Shown: piece after piece, positions 48,706-63,953 of the stretch
Layout: each line of letters starts with the position of its first letter
Position numbering within the stretch: position 1 is the stretch's first letter
NCBI RefSeq assembly: GCF_028858725.1
Contig: NC_084768.1
Coordinates: 34,130,664-34,194,663, forward strand
DNA from: Colius striatus
Taxonomy: Eukaryota; Chordata; Aves; Coliiformes; Coliidae
Length of the DNA: 64,000 bases
Reading direction: 5' to 3'
Program-made: the position numbers and the translations under genes
Notes under the pieces: generated by a model
The model's input: only the letters and a program-made list of their open reading frames with translations
The model's database searches: none
Told to the model about the DNA's origin: nothing

Positions 48706-51700
48706 CCTGGTGTAGTGATACTATCTTGGATGGAGAATCTAAGTCGTGGATTATAGCATGCATTTGTGTCTAAACTACATCATAAGTACCTTTGGATTAT
48801 AGACTTGTATTGCTCTTTATTACAGTACCGATGCAACTCAATATATAATATGAAGAATAAATTGAGATCTCTTTTAAGGGGAGAGTGTTATACAACTGAA
48901 TTTTTCTGTACACATCAAGGCTGTTTCTCATTGCATTACTTCTGCTAATAAATTCAAATTTTTGTTGGAGTCTCGTTGTCACAATGCTGAATAAATTTTG
49001 GATGTAACTTTTCAACAAAGATAAACCCAGCATTGTAACTTACTTTATTTTCAGGCTCTTAGCCAACAGTGTTTGTTGTACAAACTGAAGTCTAAAATGC
49101 TTGGAATCTCCTTGCTGACACTAAGTAGGAAATGTGCTTCTTAATGATACTTCACCTGCAAAACGCTTCTTGTCCCCCAGAAAGAAGCTCCACCCTAAAC
49201 CCAGAGAAAACTGCTTCTGAATGTAACCATAGAATGGAGAAGTCTGTCAGCTGTTTGGACATGTGGGAGCTGCAGTTGCTTCTTGTGCTGAGTGAAATAC
49301 CACGTGTTCCATACGCTTCAGTTCTTGCTGTCTTTTTTTTTTAATTCACTTTTGAATCTAGGCATTGTACTTGCTGGATGTAATGATCTGTTATTAGTGA
49401 TCCAACTTGAGGCATAAGATCAGGATACTTTACTGATGTCTTTGTTAGAGGAGATCTGAGCATTTTTTGAACCCAGGTCGATGCATCCAGTGCCATTTCA
49501 CAAGATTTTTCTTTTAATTTAATTCTTCTTGATGACAGGCTGTATCTCTTAACAGTTGAACTGCACTAACAGTTAATACATCAGTCTCTTGGTTTGGTCT
49601 TCAGTTAAATTTCCAGATGAGTAAGATTGTGTCATGTCGTGTGGTTGTTACTAGTAAGGATAGTTATATTGTTAGTATTGTGTTTGAACTGAAAGATCTT
49701 CATTTATAGCTTTGGTTATGGTTGGGGATAATTGAGATACGTTGAGAAGACTCAAAGTAAATCAGTCTTCTTTCTGATAAAAAAAAATTAACGATTCCTC
49801 AGAAATCCCTGCCTGGAAAGCCAAACTTGAGAGCATATGTTGCGTAAGTACTTAGAAGACTCAGATCATTACCTGCAATCTGTGCCACTCTTTAGACTGT
49901 TCATTTGAGTTTTCAGTTTTATTGATGGCTTTCTGTATTCTTGATGTAGCCCAGATTTAATTCTTAATTCAGTTTTATTGTACATCCTTAATACAAACTG
50001 TTAAGACATAATGACTTGAAAGCTATTGAGTTTTTCTTGTATTCTGAGTTCCAGTACTAACTTCTCAGCTATTGACTGAGAGAATGGAAACCTAATCGTT
50101 GCCTTCAACTTGCACCCCTCTTTGAAAAGGTAGGATGTACAATGAAGTACAAGCTAAAGGCTGGGGTTATCGGTGATCTTCAGAGGTAGTGGCACTCAAG
50201 AAAAGTTACTTGCCATGGTTGAGAATGTTTCGGGAACTGAGAAGATCTTTGCCTCCCATGGAGACCTGCTGAGGGCTTAGCGGTCAGACCACAGTATTGA
50301 AAGTACTTATTTCGAGTGTGTGAGGGATACTTAAGGTGGATCCTCTGATGGGAACTTAAGTCTTGTCCCAAAGTGTGAGCATAATGTATTATCTGCAAGT
50401 AAGTGCTGTTTAATTTAGAAACTGGGTGACTTCTCTGTGAATAATAGGGGAGATACAAGGTAGCTGCTACATACTGCCCAGTCTTTTCGAAATACAAGGG
50501 TGCCAATGCCTCACAGAAGATGTATAGGAAGCATTTGAGCCACTTTTGGAGGCAACATGCAGGACCTACCTCTTAGAAACTTCTGTCAGAGAATTGATCA
50601 GTTCAAAAATAGTATTACTTACTGCATAGATATACAAAAATGAAAATGTATTTAAGAATAGGTGTTTATGCACTAAATTATTGACAGTACAGTCTATGAT
50701 GTTACTGCACATAAATTCTGCTGTTGCTTTAAGCAAGTGATGCTACTGTGTGAACTTACTCAAATAAGATTCATTTACTCAGGTTTAAAAGGACTACAAA
50801 AAAGAATATTTAGGTCATAGTCTGAGTTCCAAATCAGAAGATATTGTACTGTTTCGCATGTAAACAATAAATAGGAGCTTTTAGTTGTAGCATGTCAGAA
50901 ATGGGGGAAAGATTCCCGTCTCTGTAGTCTGAGAGTAGTTAGATGTCACAAAACTAGTAGCTTTTTATTTTTTTAAGGAAAGTAACCTATGCTTCATTCT
51001 GCAAGGTCTGCCCGTGGGACTGTGGGAGGTGCTGTGTTTCATTATGAATAGCTGTAAGGGTAACATTTGCATGTGTTTTAAAAGTGCAGGAGTAATTATG
51101 CTCTATACTGTAATATATAATCTTCTTGATTGTGCTTCTGAATGTATTTTGGAATTATTGCTTTCTTTATCACAGACTTTGAAGTAATCTTCAAAGTGTG
51201 ATATTGTGTGCTTCATGTGGGTAATTCTGCATTCTTTTCATGAGCAAAACTTTTTTCCTCCAGTTCATCTTCAACTGATGTAAATTGTAGCTTATTCTAA
51301 AATGGTAACATAGCTTTATTCCCACGCATATTAGAAAATAGAATAACAAGATAAATCTGTCATTGAAGATTTCTCTTTGAGAATCAGACTTTACTGTCTG
51401 GTTTCCTAGAATCTGATAAGATGATTTTTAATTTTTAAGACTGAAGCAGAGATGAAAATACTGGTGAAGCTGGATGGCCTGGTCGGGAATGTCTGCATCC
51501 TTCAATGCTTTCAAAAGGATCAGGAATGCCACCAAACTTGAAACCTATCAGGTCCTTATTTTTGAAAGGTTAGATATTCAGCCCAGCGGGATAATTTTAA
51601 AGGTGTGTCAGGTTAACCAGTTTCTTCAAAGTAAGGAATTTGTAAACAGTGGTAACTTCAAAAACTTGTTTTATCATCACAGAGATTGGCATTAGTTGCA

Positions 51701-52937
51701 TGCTACACTAAAAACCAGAAGCTATCTACTGGATACAGTGCCAGATTTCAGCCCTTCCAGGCTGGATAATGTGTGCTTTTTTATTATCCATATTTTTAAT
51801 ATGTTTAAGGCACTGCAGTATTTTTAGCATTTGACTTTTAGGTCTTTATTTTCTTATAGTGTAAAACATAAATGCCCTTTTTCTGAGGCAGGGTTTTTAA
51901 AAGTCACTTTGTCTTGTTTTGCTAGGGAGATCTAAGTTCATTAGCTCTTGCAGTGAAGATTACAGATTGAAATTATGGTAATTTATAATACTAGATGCAG
52001 TTTTGCTATTTGTTCTTTATTCTAGTTCTGATGTTTCTCACAGGTGCTGTCATTGATACACCTTAAAATGGATGTATTTACCTGTCTAATGACACCTCAC
52101 AGTATGAATGCTTGCTGGGTGGGCGGACTGCTCTAAACAAGGATCTGATAACTGTTTACTTTTCCTTGCAACAGCCTCTGGAAGGCATGTCTGGGGGTTT
52201 TGTTGTGTTGTGCTTTGAGGGAAGTTGCATTGGTTTCTTAAAAATTTTTTGGGGAGATTGTGCTGGTTTTCTGGTTGATAGCATTTTGTGTCCTAAATAA
52301 AAAACCCTCAGGGGAGAAGAAAATGTAACACATTGTCAGGGCAGCTAACTTTCAGGGACCACGAGAATATAGTGAGTAGCAAATATATAAACAGTCTGTG
52401 AATTGGCAAATGACCTTCAAGAATCCTTGGGAAGAGGCAGAGGAGTTCATGTAAAATGTAGCATATTCTTTCCCTTATTCCATGCAGCATCAAAAAAGGG
52501 GAAAACAAACTGTCTAGTAGGTAATAAATCTTGTTACAGAAAGAATGGAATATGAAGACGTTGGCAAATAGCCTGAAGTGGAATTTTAATGCTAATCACT
52601 TCCAGGATCTACTGAAGTGTTATATACTTGTAATATCTGAAGAATAATTCTATAACTTATTTTAATAACCTTTTTTGGTACTTTGTGGCTCTACTCGAAC
52701 TTAGTCCACAAGGAACTACCTTCATGTTTTTAAATGCATTAGCCTGTACTAATGTTGTTCATCCTCTTGCTGAACCAAATAAGGTGTTAAGAGGCTGATT
52801 CTGAAAATTTGTATTTGCTGCTTTGGATGTTATTGTTCCCACAGCAGGACTGGCAGACGTGACCTTGTGAGCCACACACTGTAGGAGGATAGCCAGGACT
52901 AAACCAGACTGGATCGGGTCTAAGGCAGCTGGAAGGA

Positions 52938-52969
52938 GTAACTTCTGAAGGTGCTCCTACAGAAGTTAC
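52938..52969. repeat. Perfect 10-bp stem hairpin
   Basis: GTAACTTCTG (52938-52947) and its exact reverse complement CAGAAGTTAC (52960-52969) flank a 12-base loop. It lies in a slightly GC-richer stretch (52840-53040) that may be an unclassified repeat. There is no T-run, and no function is assigned. Confidence 0.6.
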
Positions 52970-55900
52970 CGGTTTCTGTTCCCCACCAACAGCTGAATCG
53001 ATGGGATCATTTTAACCGCTGAGAATCTACAAAGTGTGGCTAAAATTGTTTTCTTGTAAAGTTTGCTGTGCTTAAGGCTGTATTTTAAACCATGCTAATA
53101 GTGTATTTCCACAGCAGCTTAGAGAAGAAACTTGAGCTTGAGCTGTTGTAATCTCACCACTTCTTCCTGGCACTGGCAGTAGTTCTCTGGTGACTGCCTA
53201 TCACGTCTGTTCTGGGGGCAAATTGGCCCGAAAACTAGTCCTAGGAAGAAAGGAGCTAGCTTTCAGACAGATTCGTTCTGTGAGCTGACTGTAAGATTGT
53301 ACTGAGTACCAGCAAAAGAAGGAGAAGGTGGCTGGCCAAGGAACAAGTGCCAGAGGTTAAAATGGAACAAAATTATGAGGGTCTAGGCAGAGTTAGCGTG
53401 GCAGTCCACCCTGGCATCAAAGTATAGACTGCTAAACACTGTAGCAAGTCTTTTGTCTTCTCTGTTGAATGCAGAGTTTGACAGGGGTATATGAAAGGGG
53501 AGACAGTGGAGAGAACAGCAACTAGAAAATGCCCTTTGTAGATGGTGGATTAATAGCCTTCTTAGCTGTGAGCTTTTGTCACATTTTAATTTGACAGTCA
53601 TCTTTTAAACTTGCCTTCCCAAGACCTGCTTCTTATATGCAAAGATATAAATGTGCTTCCAGTCTTTCTGACCTGGGAATTCCTTAGTGTACCCTTTCAC
53701 ATATTTCCAAGTAGTAGTTACTTGGAGTAGTGTAGTTCTGTTGATCTGAAGTTGAAACTGTTTTTTTGACAAATGTGAAATATTTTTTTCAAGCTGAGAG
53801 ATGTAAAGGATGTGAACGAGAATAAGGACAAAGTAAATACATCCCCAGGTAAAATTATTGCTAAGAACTCAAAGCCAATAGCAGTGGTTTTTATTTTTTA
53901 ACAGCTTCTGGTGCTTTTTGTGGCAAAGCTCCAAGGGGAAAAAAAACCCCAAACCTGCTTCTCTTAGTGGAGCTGTAGAACCACAGCAAGCCAGAGACCT
54001 CCTGGTAATTTTTCCTATGCTTTCTTACTTTCCCACTGTCCTCTCTCTTGGCCCCTCTCATGAGCAGAAAGGAGTGAGATATCTGCCTGTGAGTTGTGTT
54101 CCAGCCCAGTTTCAGATTTCTCAAACCTGAGAAGTTCTGCAAAGTAAGCAGCGGCTTAATGCAGTGCAGACATAAATTCTGGTGAAGCCTGAATCAAGGC
54201 GAACCTGCAACAAAAAGTAGTTTCCAGTCAGTCTGACACAGCCATAGCTAAGGCCTGTGATTTTCCACAGGAATGTTGCACTTGAAGCTGGGAGAGAAAA
54301 CTTTCCACCTTTCTTTCCATTTCTCTCCAGATAATTTCACAATCTGTTTTGCCCAAACTTCTTGTTTTCTGTGAGTCTCTCATCTTGCAGGCTTTTGTTA
54401 GGGAGTCTTGGACTTTCAGGCAGTGGTCAGAGGAGCTGGGCATTTTCTTTTGCTGGGCAAGTTTGCAATATTAGAGCACTGATGGATTAATCTGCAATCA
54501 CAGAACAACTCTGGTGTTTCCAGTACTTTGAATAAGTGGAGGGGAAAGAACTAACCTCTTCTTGAAATTCAGTTCAAGTAAAATTGTGTTCTTCATAGTC
54601 AAAGTGCAAGCTGCCTGTTAAATACAGGTTGCTGACGCGAGATGGTAAATGTTGTTTCTTTGATTTCAGGGAAGATTGTAGTTAAATAATAACTTGGTGG
54701 ACCAGGAGATAAGTTTATGGCTGATAGTACTACCCCCTCCCCCAGTCGCATACTCTGCATTCCTTTGGAACAAATGTTCACTTGTTGCTATAGTGTCTAA
54801 GATCAGCAGTCAGGAGGGGTATGTGTGTTGCCTTGAAGCCCTGTGAGTGTTTAAAATGTAAAATTGACCCTTAGGTGCAGTTCAGATGTTTTTGTTGACT
54901 TAAATAATTAGCATATCTCTCTTTAGGAAAGCTCTGAAGCAAAGACATTTTCCATTTTTACATTGCTTTTGAAGTGCAAAAAATGCAATAAAAGGCAAGA
55001 TGCCATTCTTCCTCCCTTTTGCGTTTCTAATGTACAAAATATCAAAACACTAGAAGAGCCTTAACTAGTTTGTAATTCCTTTCCCTTTGCATCACTAGCA
55101 ACTAGAGTAATGAAACTGAAATTACAAGATTAGCAAAATGAAAGGTGAGTAGTGAGGAAGAGAAGGAATAGTCAGATTTTCATTTTTGCATGTAAATGTG
55201 AAGCTAGGCCTTTCAGTGACAAAAATTCTTCCAGTACCTTTGCAGCGTAAGAATCAGGGTAACATTTGAAGTAAAAAACTTGTATCTAAAAATTCCTAGA
55301 AGGTAAGATTTGATCCCTGTCCATCATGAAGTCTGTGTTCCCAACAGCGGTTCCTGTGTCCAAGAGGGAGGTTTTGTGTTTAAAAACAAAACAAAAATAC
55401 CTTTGACCTGAATTGATTTCCTATTCTCGGTAAATATATATTATGGATATGGTGTTAATATTCCTCTTCATCGTTTCTCTGATGCATCAATTTATTAAAG
55501 TTGCAACATGAAACAAGAACATCAATACAAATCATTTTTATACCTCAAACAGCACTGAGTTATGAGCTGTGGCTGTAACAGTTTCATGAAGGTTTAATTG
55601 ACTAAGTAATTCCTTCTCTGCCAGTTTCATTTCTTTCTAGTTACACAGCTAGGTCACAGAACTCAGACTGTCTTTTTCTTAATTCAAAGCAAGTGTTCAT
55701 CTAATCAGGCAGTTGCAGTGGTTTAGCTATGTTAGATCTAATATCTTGTTAATGTACTGGAGTTAGATCTGAATGGCAGGGTAGAGATTTGAAGCAAAAC
55801 CTGTCCCTTGATCTTGGTAGGTAGCTGTTTCCCTTTTAGAAGGAAAGTAGTGATTTTAATGAGGCTCATTCCTTTGTTTCCTTAAAATGCACCTTTGATA

Positions 55901-58900
55901 GAAGATTGAGGTGACTCATGTAAGGTTGTAGAAAATAGTTATGCTTGGGTTAAACTTTCATCTTAATGGCATTCATTACAGAACAGTGTAACTGAAAAAC
56001 ATTGACTAGAGGAATTTTTTGTAGGGGCTGTGATCCAACTGAACAAAGGATTTTTCCTTTTTAGCATTCTTTCCTTGTTTACTGTTTGGAAGGTCCTTTA
56101 TTGGGCTAATTTTTAAGGATGTGTAGGAATTCTCATCTGCCAGTTTTGGTTGTCTTTATGTTGGGGACTCTGTCAACTTGAGAGGAAGGTTGGTATATCA
56201 GACTTACCTCTTCAGAGCTGTATTCTGTGTCATGACTAAACCGCTTCTAGTATTCAAGCAAGGCCACTTGTTGCTTAAATCACAAGTGACTGAAAGACTC
56301 ATTATTGTTTAAATTTGAAGTGGTAATGAAAATATATCTAGTACAAGGAGCAGTGAAAAGATTTTGGAGGAACATAGAAGACTCTTGTTTCTGGGGTTAG
56401 GGTAGTCAGTTACGTGGTCCTTTTGCTTGTGAAGCAGTGTTTAAAACAGCTCCGTTTGCTTTCACCTCGAACGATGATCAGAAATGAGTGCTGTGAAATT
56501 TATCTTTCACCTTCTTGAATGTGTGTATGTGAAATAACATATGGACTTCTTTATTTTTTACTGTAAACGGGCACTGGAGAATATATGGGAGAAGTAAAAG
56601 AGCTTAAGGTTCAGATTCTGAAGACTTAAGGAGTTTTGAAGAGCTGTTGTAATAATACAGCATATTGCCTGTTTCAAAGCTATCGATTGTTTATGCTGTG
56701 TTTAGTTTGGATTCATGGCCCACAGGTGGCTGTTGCAGCATTTCATCGTGTTTTGTAAAGTTCTGTTAGTGCTACTTATCTATAAAACATAGAATGACTT
56801 GTATTTTGTATGGGAAAGGGAGACTTACTTTGGGAAGAATAAAATGTTTCTTCTGACTCTTGTAATTTCTTAATCCTCTGGTTTTAGAAATCTGCAAGGT
56901 ATGGAAGACCTGGTGAAGAAAATTCAGCTAAGATGTGTTGAAAATAATGTTGTCTCTGATTAAAATGAATTTCAGGATTGTAGGCCAACAATTTGCAAGA
57001 AGTTTATCTGTATGATGGAATTAAAGTGCAGGTGTGTCCTTTCTCTCAGCTTTTCAACAAGAGGTTTTGAAATCTTTAGAATTTTGGGTTAAGCTCCTGG
57101 TTTGTAGCACAGGATTTCTGAAGCGTTTTCTTCTCTGAGCAATGTGCTGAAGTTTTCCCAGCTCATGCAGGCATGATTGGTTTGTGGCTCTTGTGAACAA
57201 ATTTACTGTCTCAGTCGATGTTAAGCTTTTAGACTACGGCATATTCTTATCTTTACTTGTAGGATCCGATGTCACTGGGATAGGTACAGACAAGGAATTC
57301 CTGAAACACTAACAGAATAAGCCTGCCGTTTTAACATTGTTAGTGATTTCAGTGGATTCTTCAGTAGGATGCTTAAGTTATTTTGTGTGTATATGGGTGT
57401 TTTTCTGGAGATTCTTTTTTATTCATTCATTGTGTATAGGGTATATAAGGTACTTTGTTCTAGATGCCACCGCAATTCCAGAACTAAAAAGTCTGGCCAG
57501 AACTTCTTCAATGCTGGCAAGAAATGGGGGAAAAAAAATGATTACTGGAAGTCCTAAAGTGGAGGTACAGTGACAGAGAATAGTACTGGCCAACAAGATG
57601 CTCTCAGCACACAAGTATGTTAACAATTGCTGTCAGAAAAGCAGTTCACGGAGGCAACTTTTGGGGGGGCTAGTCCTATATGCTTTGTGCTTCATTTGGT
57701 AAGGTGCAAGTTGTTCATCTGGAAGTTTCATAGCATATATGAATGGTGATAGTTGAGTGAAGACGTCTTTGGAGAGCCTTGAGAAAGTCAACTTGATAAA
57801 TATGCCAATGGTGAAGAGGGGAGAAACTAACTGTGGGGTTATTATTGCAGTGCGGCCAAATTAAATGCTCTCTGGTATTCATGTTTAAGCCCTTGAGTTA
57901 AGAACAAGCAAACAAATTCAGCAAGGAATGGAGAACTCTTTATATCTGTAGCTGGCTTTAGCTGATGATGAGATGTGCCATTTCAGAGAACATGACTATG
58001 TCTAAGAACTTAATTTGGAAAGAAAGTAGGTCTGGAGCATATAAATGGATTCTTAATAACGAGAGAAGCTGGTTATACAACATCCAAATGCTGCTTTTCA
58101 TTGAGTCAAAAATTAAATGCATGGGGCTACTATTCAGATATGTAGTTGACCAAGTTCTGCCTGTTTCTGTTGTAATTTTTGCTTTCTGTAGCTTTCACTG
58201 GCCTGTACATCCTTTGGTTGTTAATTTAGCGTTGTCTAGCTGGACAGCTTCAGTGGTACTAGGGGCAAAAGACTGTGTAAAACCAGGAGCATAAAGCAAA
58301 CAGGTTCTGTCATCTATCTTTTTCACCTATCACAAGGTACTTGTAAAAAAAATACCACTCAATTTAAAAGGTATAGTGAGCTGTGCCATGGGTTACCGTT
58401 GTCTTTAGGACATGCAAGTGCCAGTGTGGCATCAGCTACTGCTACAATGACAGTGTTGTAGTGTTTTCTCATAATTCAAAATTGTCAAAGGTGTTTTGGT
58501 GTGAAATACCTGATACAAACCCATTGTATTGCATAAAGGATCGACTCGGAGGAATTTGAGAGTAGTTTCTCTAGAGCATTCAAATGGTTTATTACTCTGT
58601 CACCTATGGAAGTTACATAGTCAGACTTTACTCTCTTGGGTGGTTTTTTCAGCAGGACTTCAGTGCTGGAGCTTCAAATAATTAAGCTTTTATATTCACC
58701 ATTTTTCTAGACAACTAGTGGTATTGGCTGCTGCTTTAGTCATTTGAATCTAAGTTGATTTTGCTTAGCTTTTTTTTAAACTTTAATCAACAAAACAGAA
58801 ATTGAATGTGATCATATCCTATAGCAGTCCATAACTGTGTTTAAAAGATCCTTTAAAAGAAATGCATGAAGTAACACACCTTTTGTTTAGCACTGTATAA

Positions 58901-61900
58901 TCTCATAATCCTGGCTTTGTGTGGGCTTTTGAAAACTAGGTGGGCTGATAGCAATAAAATAGCTTCTTTCCTCAATCAGTGACTTAGGCTAAAAGTGGAA
59001 GAAGCAGCCATGTAGAACAAATAGTATTTCAGACAAAAAAATAAAATGAGTTAAAGGTTAAGTATTTTTTCAGTAATCTCTTCATGTGGGTTAGCAAAGG
59101 TTACTTTTTTTTTTTTTTTTGGTTTATTCATTCAAAAACATTCACACTACCTCTGTGTACCGGTTAGACATGGCAGGATCAGCTTTCTGGGGTTTCTCTT
59201 TTTTTTTCTGAGTTGTTCTTTTTTCAGAAATTTATGTTGGGAAAGTTGAGTATTACTTCACATGTTTTCAGAGCTTAAACTGATATGCAAGGAACATAGT
59301 TGCTTGAAGTGAAGGTTTTCTCATTTTAACAGTGTCTTCCATTGGCAGCAGTTCAGTCCAGGGATCTCTTTAAATTTTAGAGAAATGACCTCTAATAAGA
59401 AATAAGTAGCGTGCTATTACAAGTATAGCCACTAATCCTGATGGATATAACTTTCTGGTGAAAGGTGACTGATCAGGTTTATTGCAAATTGTTCATCATA
59501 AAGAATGTAGCCTTACAGCCACTTGACACTTTACAGTTCAAACTTAGAATGTGTTCTGAAGGTGCTCAAGCATTATCCTTACCTAGTTTTATTCTTAAAC
59601 TCCTGGAAGTGAAGTTGTGAACTGTGGCTAAAATGACCACGGAGTGTATTCACTCTCGTTTGTTAGAAATAGGTAAACAAGGAAACTCCCGTGATTTTCA
59701 TTACTGTTTTCTGGTCTTTAAGTTTTTGGTTAAGATTAATGTATTCTAAAGATTAAACTGCATGGCTGAGCACATCTAGGTTAGTTGACTGGAATCTCAA
59801 GGCTGGTAGAATACAAAAGTTGAAGGAATGTAGCGTACGGCATATTGAAATAGATTAATGAAAAGCTGCGTTGTGGTAGGCTTTTTTTATGAAAGGCTTC
59901 CTCACATACACAAATGGGGAGTTCATCTATGAATCTGAATGTGAAGTAACAACTGTTCTGCTGATGTCAATTGGCAAGCCAAGATAATGAAAATATTTAA
60001 CTGCTTTCAGTGTAGGCAGGATTGTAAGGGTTTTTGTTCTTCTGGTGCATTTTCCATGTACCCTGTCTATTTTCTTGACTTGAAAAAGAAAAAAATTAAG
60101 TAATCTTGATTTTTAAAGCTTTTCTTTGGTTTCTGAAAATTAATCTAGTCTGGATTTGCCTTGTTTAAATAGGCAAGAGGGACTTGTTACATAAGCTGTG
60201 ACTTTCCTTAAGTGCAGAATTGATCCATAATTGAAATGGGGTAAGAATGTTAGCCTAGTTTAAAAACAAACAAAACCCACCGTAGCTGAGGGTCACATCA
60301 GAGGCTAGTCAGCATAGTTAATGGTTGAATCTACGTGGATAGATGGATATATTTTTGGACTATCCATGACAGCAAATGACAAATCTGAAAGGGCCATTTG
60401 GGTGTTTGTGGAACAGGGCAAAAGCTCATCATGCTGGAAACCTTTCCTGTAAGGTTGGACTAATGAGGAGTAGTTTTGTGTTTTATCCAAGAGGATTTTT
60501 CTGTAGAAATTGCAAGCCTGCACTTTTGCCCTTTCTATTTAAAAATGTCGAGAGAACTTCCACACTTAAAATATCAAAACAATGCAAATACCAGGTGCTT
60601 TTTAACTTTGACCTAAGCTTGTAAAACCTAATTTTAGTTTGAAATTTAGTAGTTTAGCAGCAAATAGGCAACAGACTTGCCAGATGATAAATCCTTTCTT
60701 GTATCATAAAAACATTATTTTTATATAATAAATGAAATAAAACACTGCTACCCTGAATATACTGTGTTCAATAAGCTATTTGCAGGAATTTCTTGTGCAT
60801 TCTTGCTGAATTGGATCTGTATGTTCTTCTCAAGAAAACATGAATTTTAGTGCTTTTGTGTCAAATGTTGAGGTTTGGGTTACTGTTTTTATGCTTTTAT
60901 TTTCCTCACTCCTAATCAAACTTTGCATGTTCTTAGATTTTCATAATGGCAATAATTGTTTAACTGTTTATATCGCAGCATGAGTGACAACTTACAGAAA
61001 CTAATGTGATGAAAATACTGGTTTCAAGTGTATTCTGGAGCACACGATGCCAAAGACTGTATGAATTCAGTGTAGTGTCATTTAATGATGCCATGACAAC
61101 AAGGGTTGCTGTGATACCGATTAACAATAAAGCTAGAACTGGCTGTCTTGTTGTTTTGAAAGCTTCAATAGAATGTTTCTTGACATAGGGATGGGTAGGT
61201 AACTTCTAATTCTGCGTCAAAGCACAGGGTTGAAATCTGATTACTTCACTAGCACCATTGTGAGCTTCCAGCCTTGCTGGAGATTTTTAAATGATACATT
61301 CTTTCAGAAACTGAGGTTTTTTTTATTTTCAGTGCATTAAATTGTTTCATTCTGTACATCTGCAGCATATTTATGCAGCCAAATGAAGGAAAAATATGAG
61401 ATAGCTCAGACTGATGTTTTGTCATTGCTCCTGAAGTGTGGCCACCAACAAATCAGAATTTCTGCGCTACCATTAAAGGAAAAAAGCTTTCTTCATTTTA
61501 TATCTGTACAATCCATGAAAATTACAGCTAGCCTGTATGTTTATTGCTTTACAAAAGCTTCCTTGAGACTAAGAGTCATATAGGTCAACTTTACTGTTGT
61601 CAAACCAAAGTATAAAACCTGATTTTGCTGTGTGTTTGATTAGTTCTGTTTGTGCTTTGAGTATGACAGTGAGCTCTGTCAAATCAGACAAGTGTGAGAG
61701 ACTGTTAATTGTATTAGAGTGGGGCTGATGGGAGGACCAGGGCAAAAATAAAGTGATGGGTTAATCTGGGACTGTTTCCCAAACTGTAGATGTAGGAATT
61801 AGGTGATTTCCACACAGTTCATTGTATGATCGTTTTGCCTACTCTGTGATGCTCACTGGGAAGTCTCACAGTCTGGATCCCATTCAGAACTGAGTGCTGA

Positions 61901-63953
61901 CAGTTTTCCAGTACACAATACAGATATTGATGAAGATGATAGTAATGTGATTTTAAAAGCTGTGTTACTTTGGATCAGCCTCATTTCAATGTTGCCTCTT
62001 TTTTTCTCTGACCTAGGTGGCATAACTACTGATATCATGTAATCCTTCTGTGTAATACAGTGGAAACTGGATGTAATTTAACCTCATTTTTGGCATTGAA
62101 ATATTAGTAAATAAGAGATGATGGTCCTTTAGACAAGATGCTGATCTTGCAGATTACAGTGTTGGTTACTCAAGCTTATTTCTTCTGAATCCTTTCAAAA
62201 TCGAAAGCTGACAGTTTGCATTCCATAAGGTGAAACTTTAATGAAAAGTTCTGGGTCCTGAAGTTCAGATATTTGGGAGATGGCTTGTTCTCACCACCAC
62301 CCCTAGAAGACTGTGCTGTCTGGCTTTTCTCCTCTTCTCCTGAAGGAGATTAATTTTTTTGCAGAGGATGTGAGGTAGTACTTAAAAGCAGAATTGAGGC
62401 TCCTATATTTCAGTGGGAGTAAAATGGGAGCTGAAATACACACTTATGGGCAAATCCTAGGAAAGCAGCAATTTAGAAAGAGAGTTCTCAAACTGACAGC
62501 TAGACTTAGTGGGGATGATGGCCAGTTTCTGCCACTGACTGTGGCTTTGTACACAACTGGCATTTCAGTGTTCTCATCCAGTTGCATTTATTCCTCTTAA
62601 GCTAGTGCTAACATCTGTAGAGTGAGTGAGTTAGTTTATGGTAGAGACTTAACAAAGTCAAGGAATTTTATTGCCTTTGTGAGGGTAGGTGGAGAAACTA
62701 TTTGTGTAAAAATACAAGTTAGCTACTTTGTAGCAAATTTTTGCAACAAGTGAGATGAGTTTATATATATATATTCGCCCGTAGTCACAGCATTGGTTTA
62801 TGTATATAATCTTGTGGCTTTCGAGAGTATGCCTGGTACGAAGTTCCATACTGGTAGGATCGTTCACCACATGTAACATTCTTGAAAGCTACTGAATGCA
62901 TGAAGTAAATCACATCTTTCTACTTGTAAAAAGCTTCTTATGGAAAGCAACACCTTATTAGATGATATCAAGTGGAATGTTTGCTTTGAAAGGCTCACAT
63001 GTAACCTTGACTTGAAGAATTTTTCACAGATGTTACTTTTCAGCTGGCTTATCTAGGTTGATACTTTGTCTTTCCTTTTCATCCATGTTGCCAACTTTGT
63101 TTTTAGACACAGAAAAACAATAGTTCCGTTGGTGGTTCACTTTCTCTTATGACTGGTGGAAACTGGTAATACAGGGAGAGTGTACTGCTGTTTTATAAAG
63201 CGTTAATGTTATAAATGGAGAAGCAGGACCACAACAGTACATGTATTTTCTTTATGGGTTTGAAGAGCAGTGTAGGATATGTGATGGCCATGGGAGGACA
63301 TACTGTATCTTAGCCTGTATCTAAACTTGTCCTGGCAAACATTTGTTGAAATAAACAGCTTCAAAAATGTTTGGGCCAACATAAATCAGGTCAGACAAAA
63401 GGATAGCAGCCAACTGTCACAACTGTATTGTGACCAGCCCTGACTTGGCAGGGAGGGTGACTGGTGCTGACAAGCTTGAGCAAATTAGATTTTGTTTTGC
63501 ATGAAGAGAATCCATAGCTCTAAGGCTGGTACCAGTTGCTAATGTTTACTAAACAAGGGCTTCCTGTTGAGAAATAACTAAAATTAGAAAATACATAGCC
63601 TGTACAGTTTTTACATTAAAGATGGATAAGTGGTTATAAAACATGGTGACTGAAACTGCTGACAGGTGGGATGCTAATGACAGCAGTGTGTTACTGGCTA
63701 GGCTGACACCGAGAGCCTTCCCAGGTGCTTTGTTGTATCATTCTTTTGAGTCAGGTTTGTCAGCTTTGAATACATGCTTTTTCACCCCCTTCTTCTTTTT
63801 CCCCTTCTCCTGCAGACTATGCTATTGTTTGGTTGTCTTTACATTATGGAAGAGCTTATTTTCAGCTAAAACCAGTGAAGATTTTCAGATAGGCTACTAA
63901 GTTCTCTCCAAGCATCTCTTGTTCTTCTTTGTTGTTTTCTTCTTGTTCTTCAG

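Larger units (their letters stand above)
46645..63953 (+). other. ARHGAP29: ARHGAP29 intron 2 (17.3 kb, if exon at 63954 is real)
   Basis: AT-rich sequence with a CR1 tail (48598-48705), a 10-bp-stem hairpin (52938-52969), poly-T near 59107-59122 and a short TA run near 62763. No other exon matching ARHGAP29 was found. Confidence 0.7.

Noticed and set aside
51420-51695. Possible extra ARHGAP29 exon in intron 2, with open frame and AG/GT edges
   Set aside because: The acceptor is weak, no frame matches the family, and phases do not fit convincingly.
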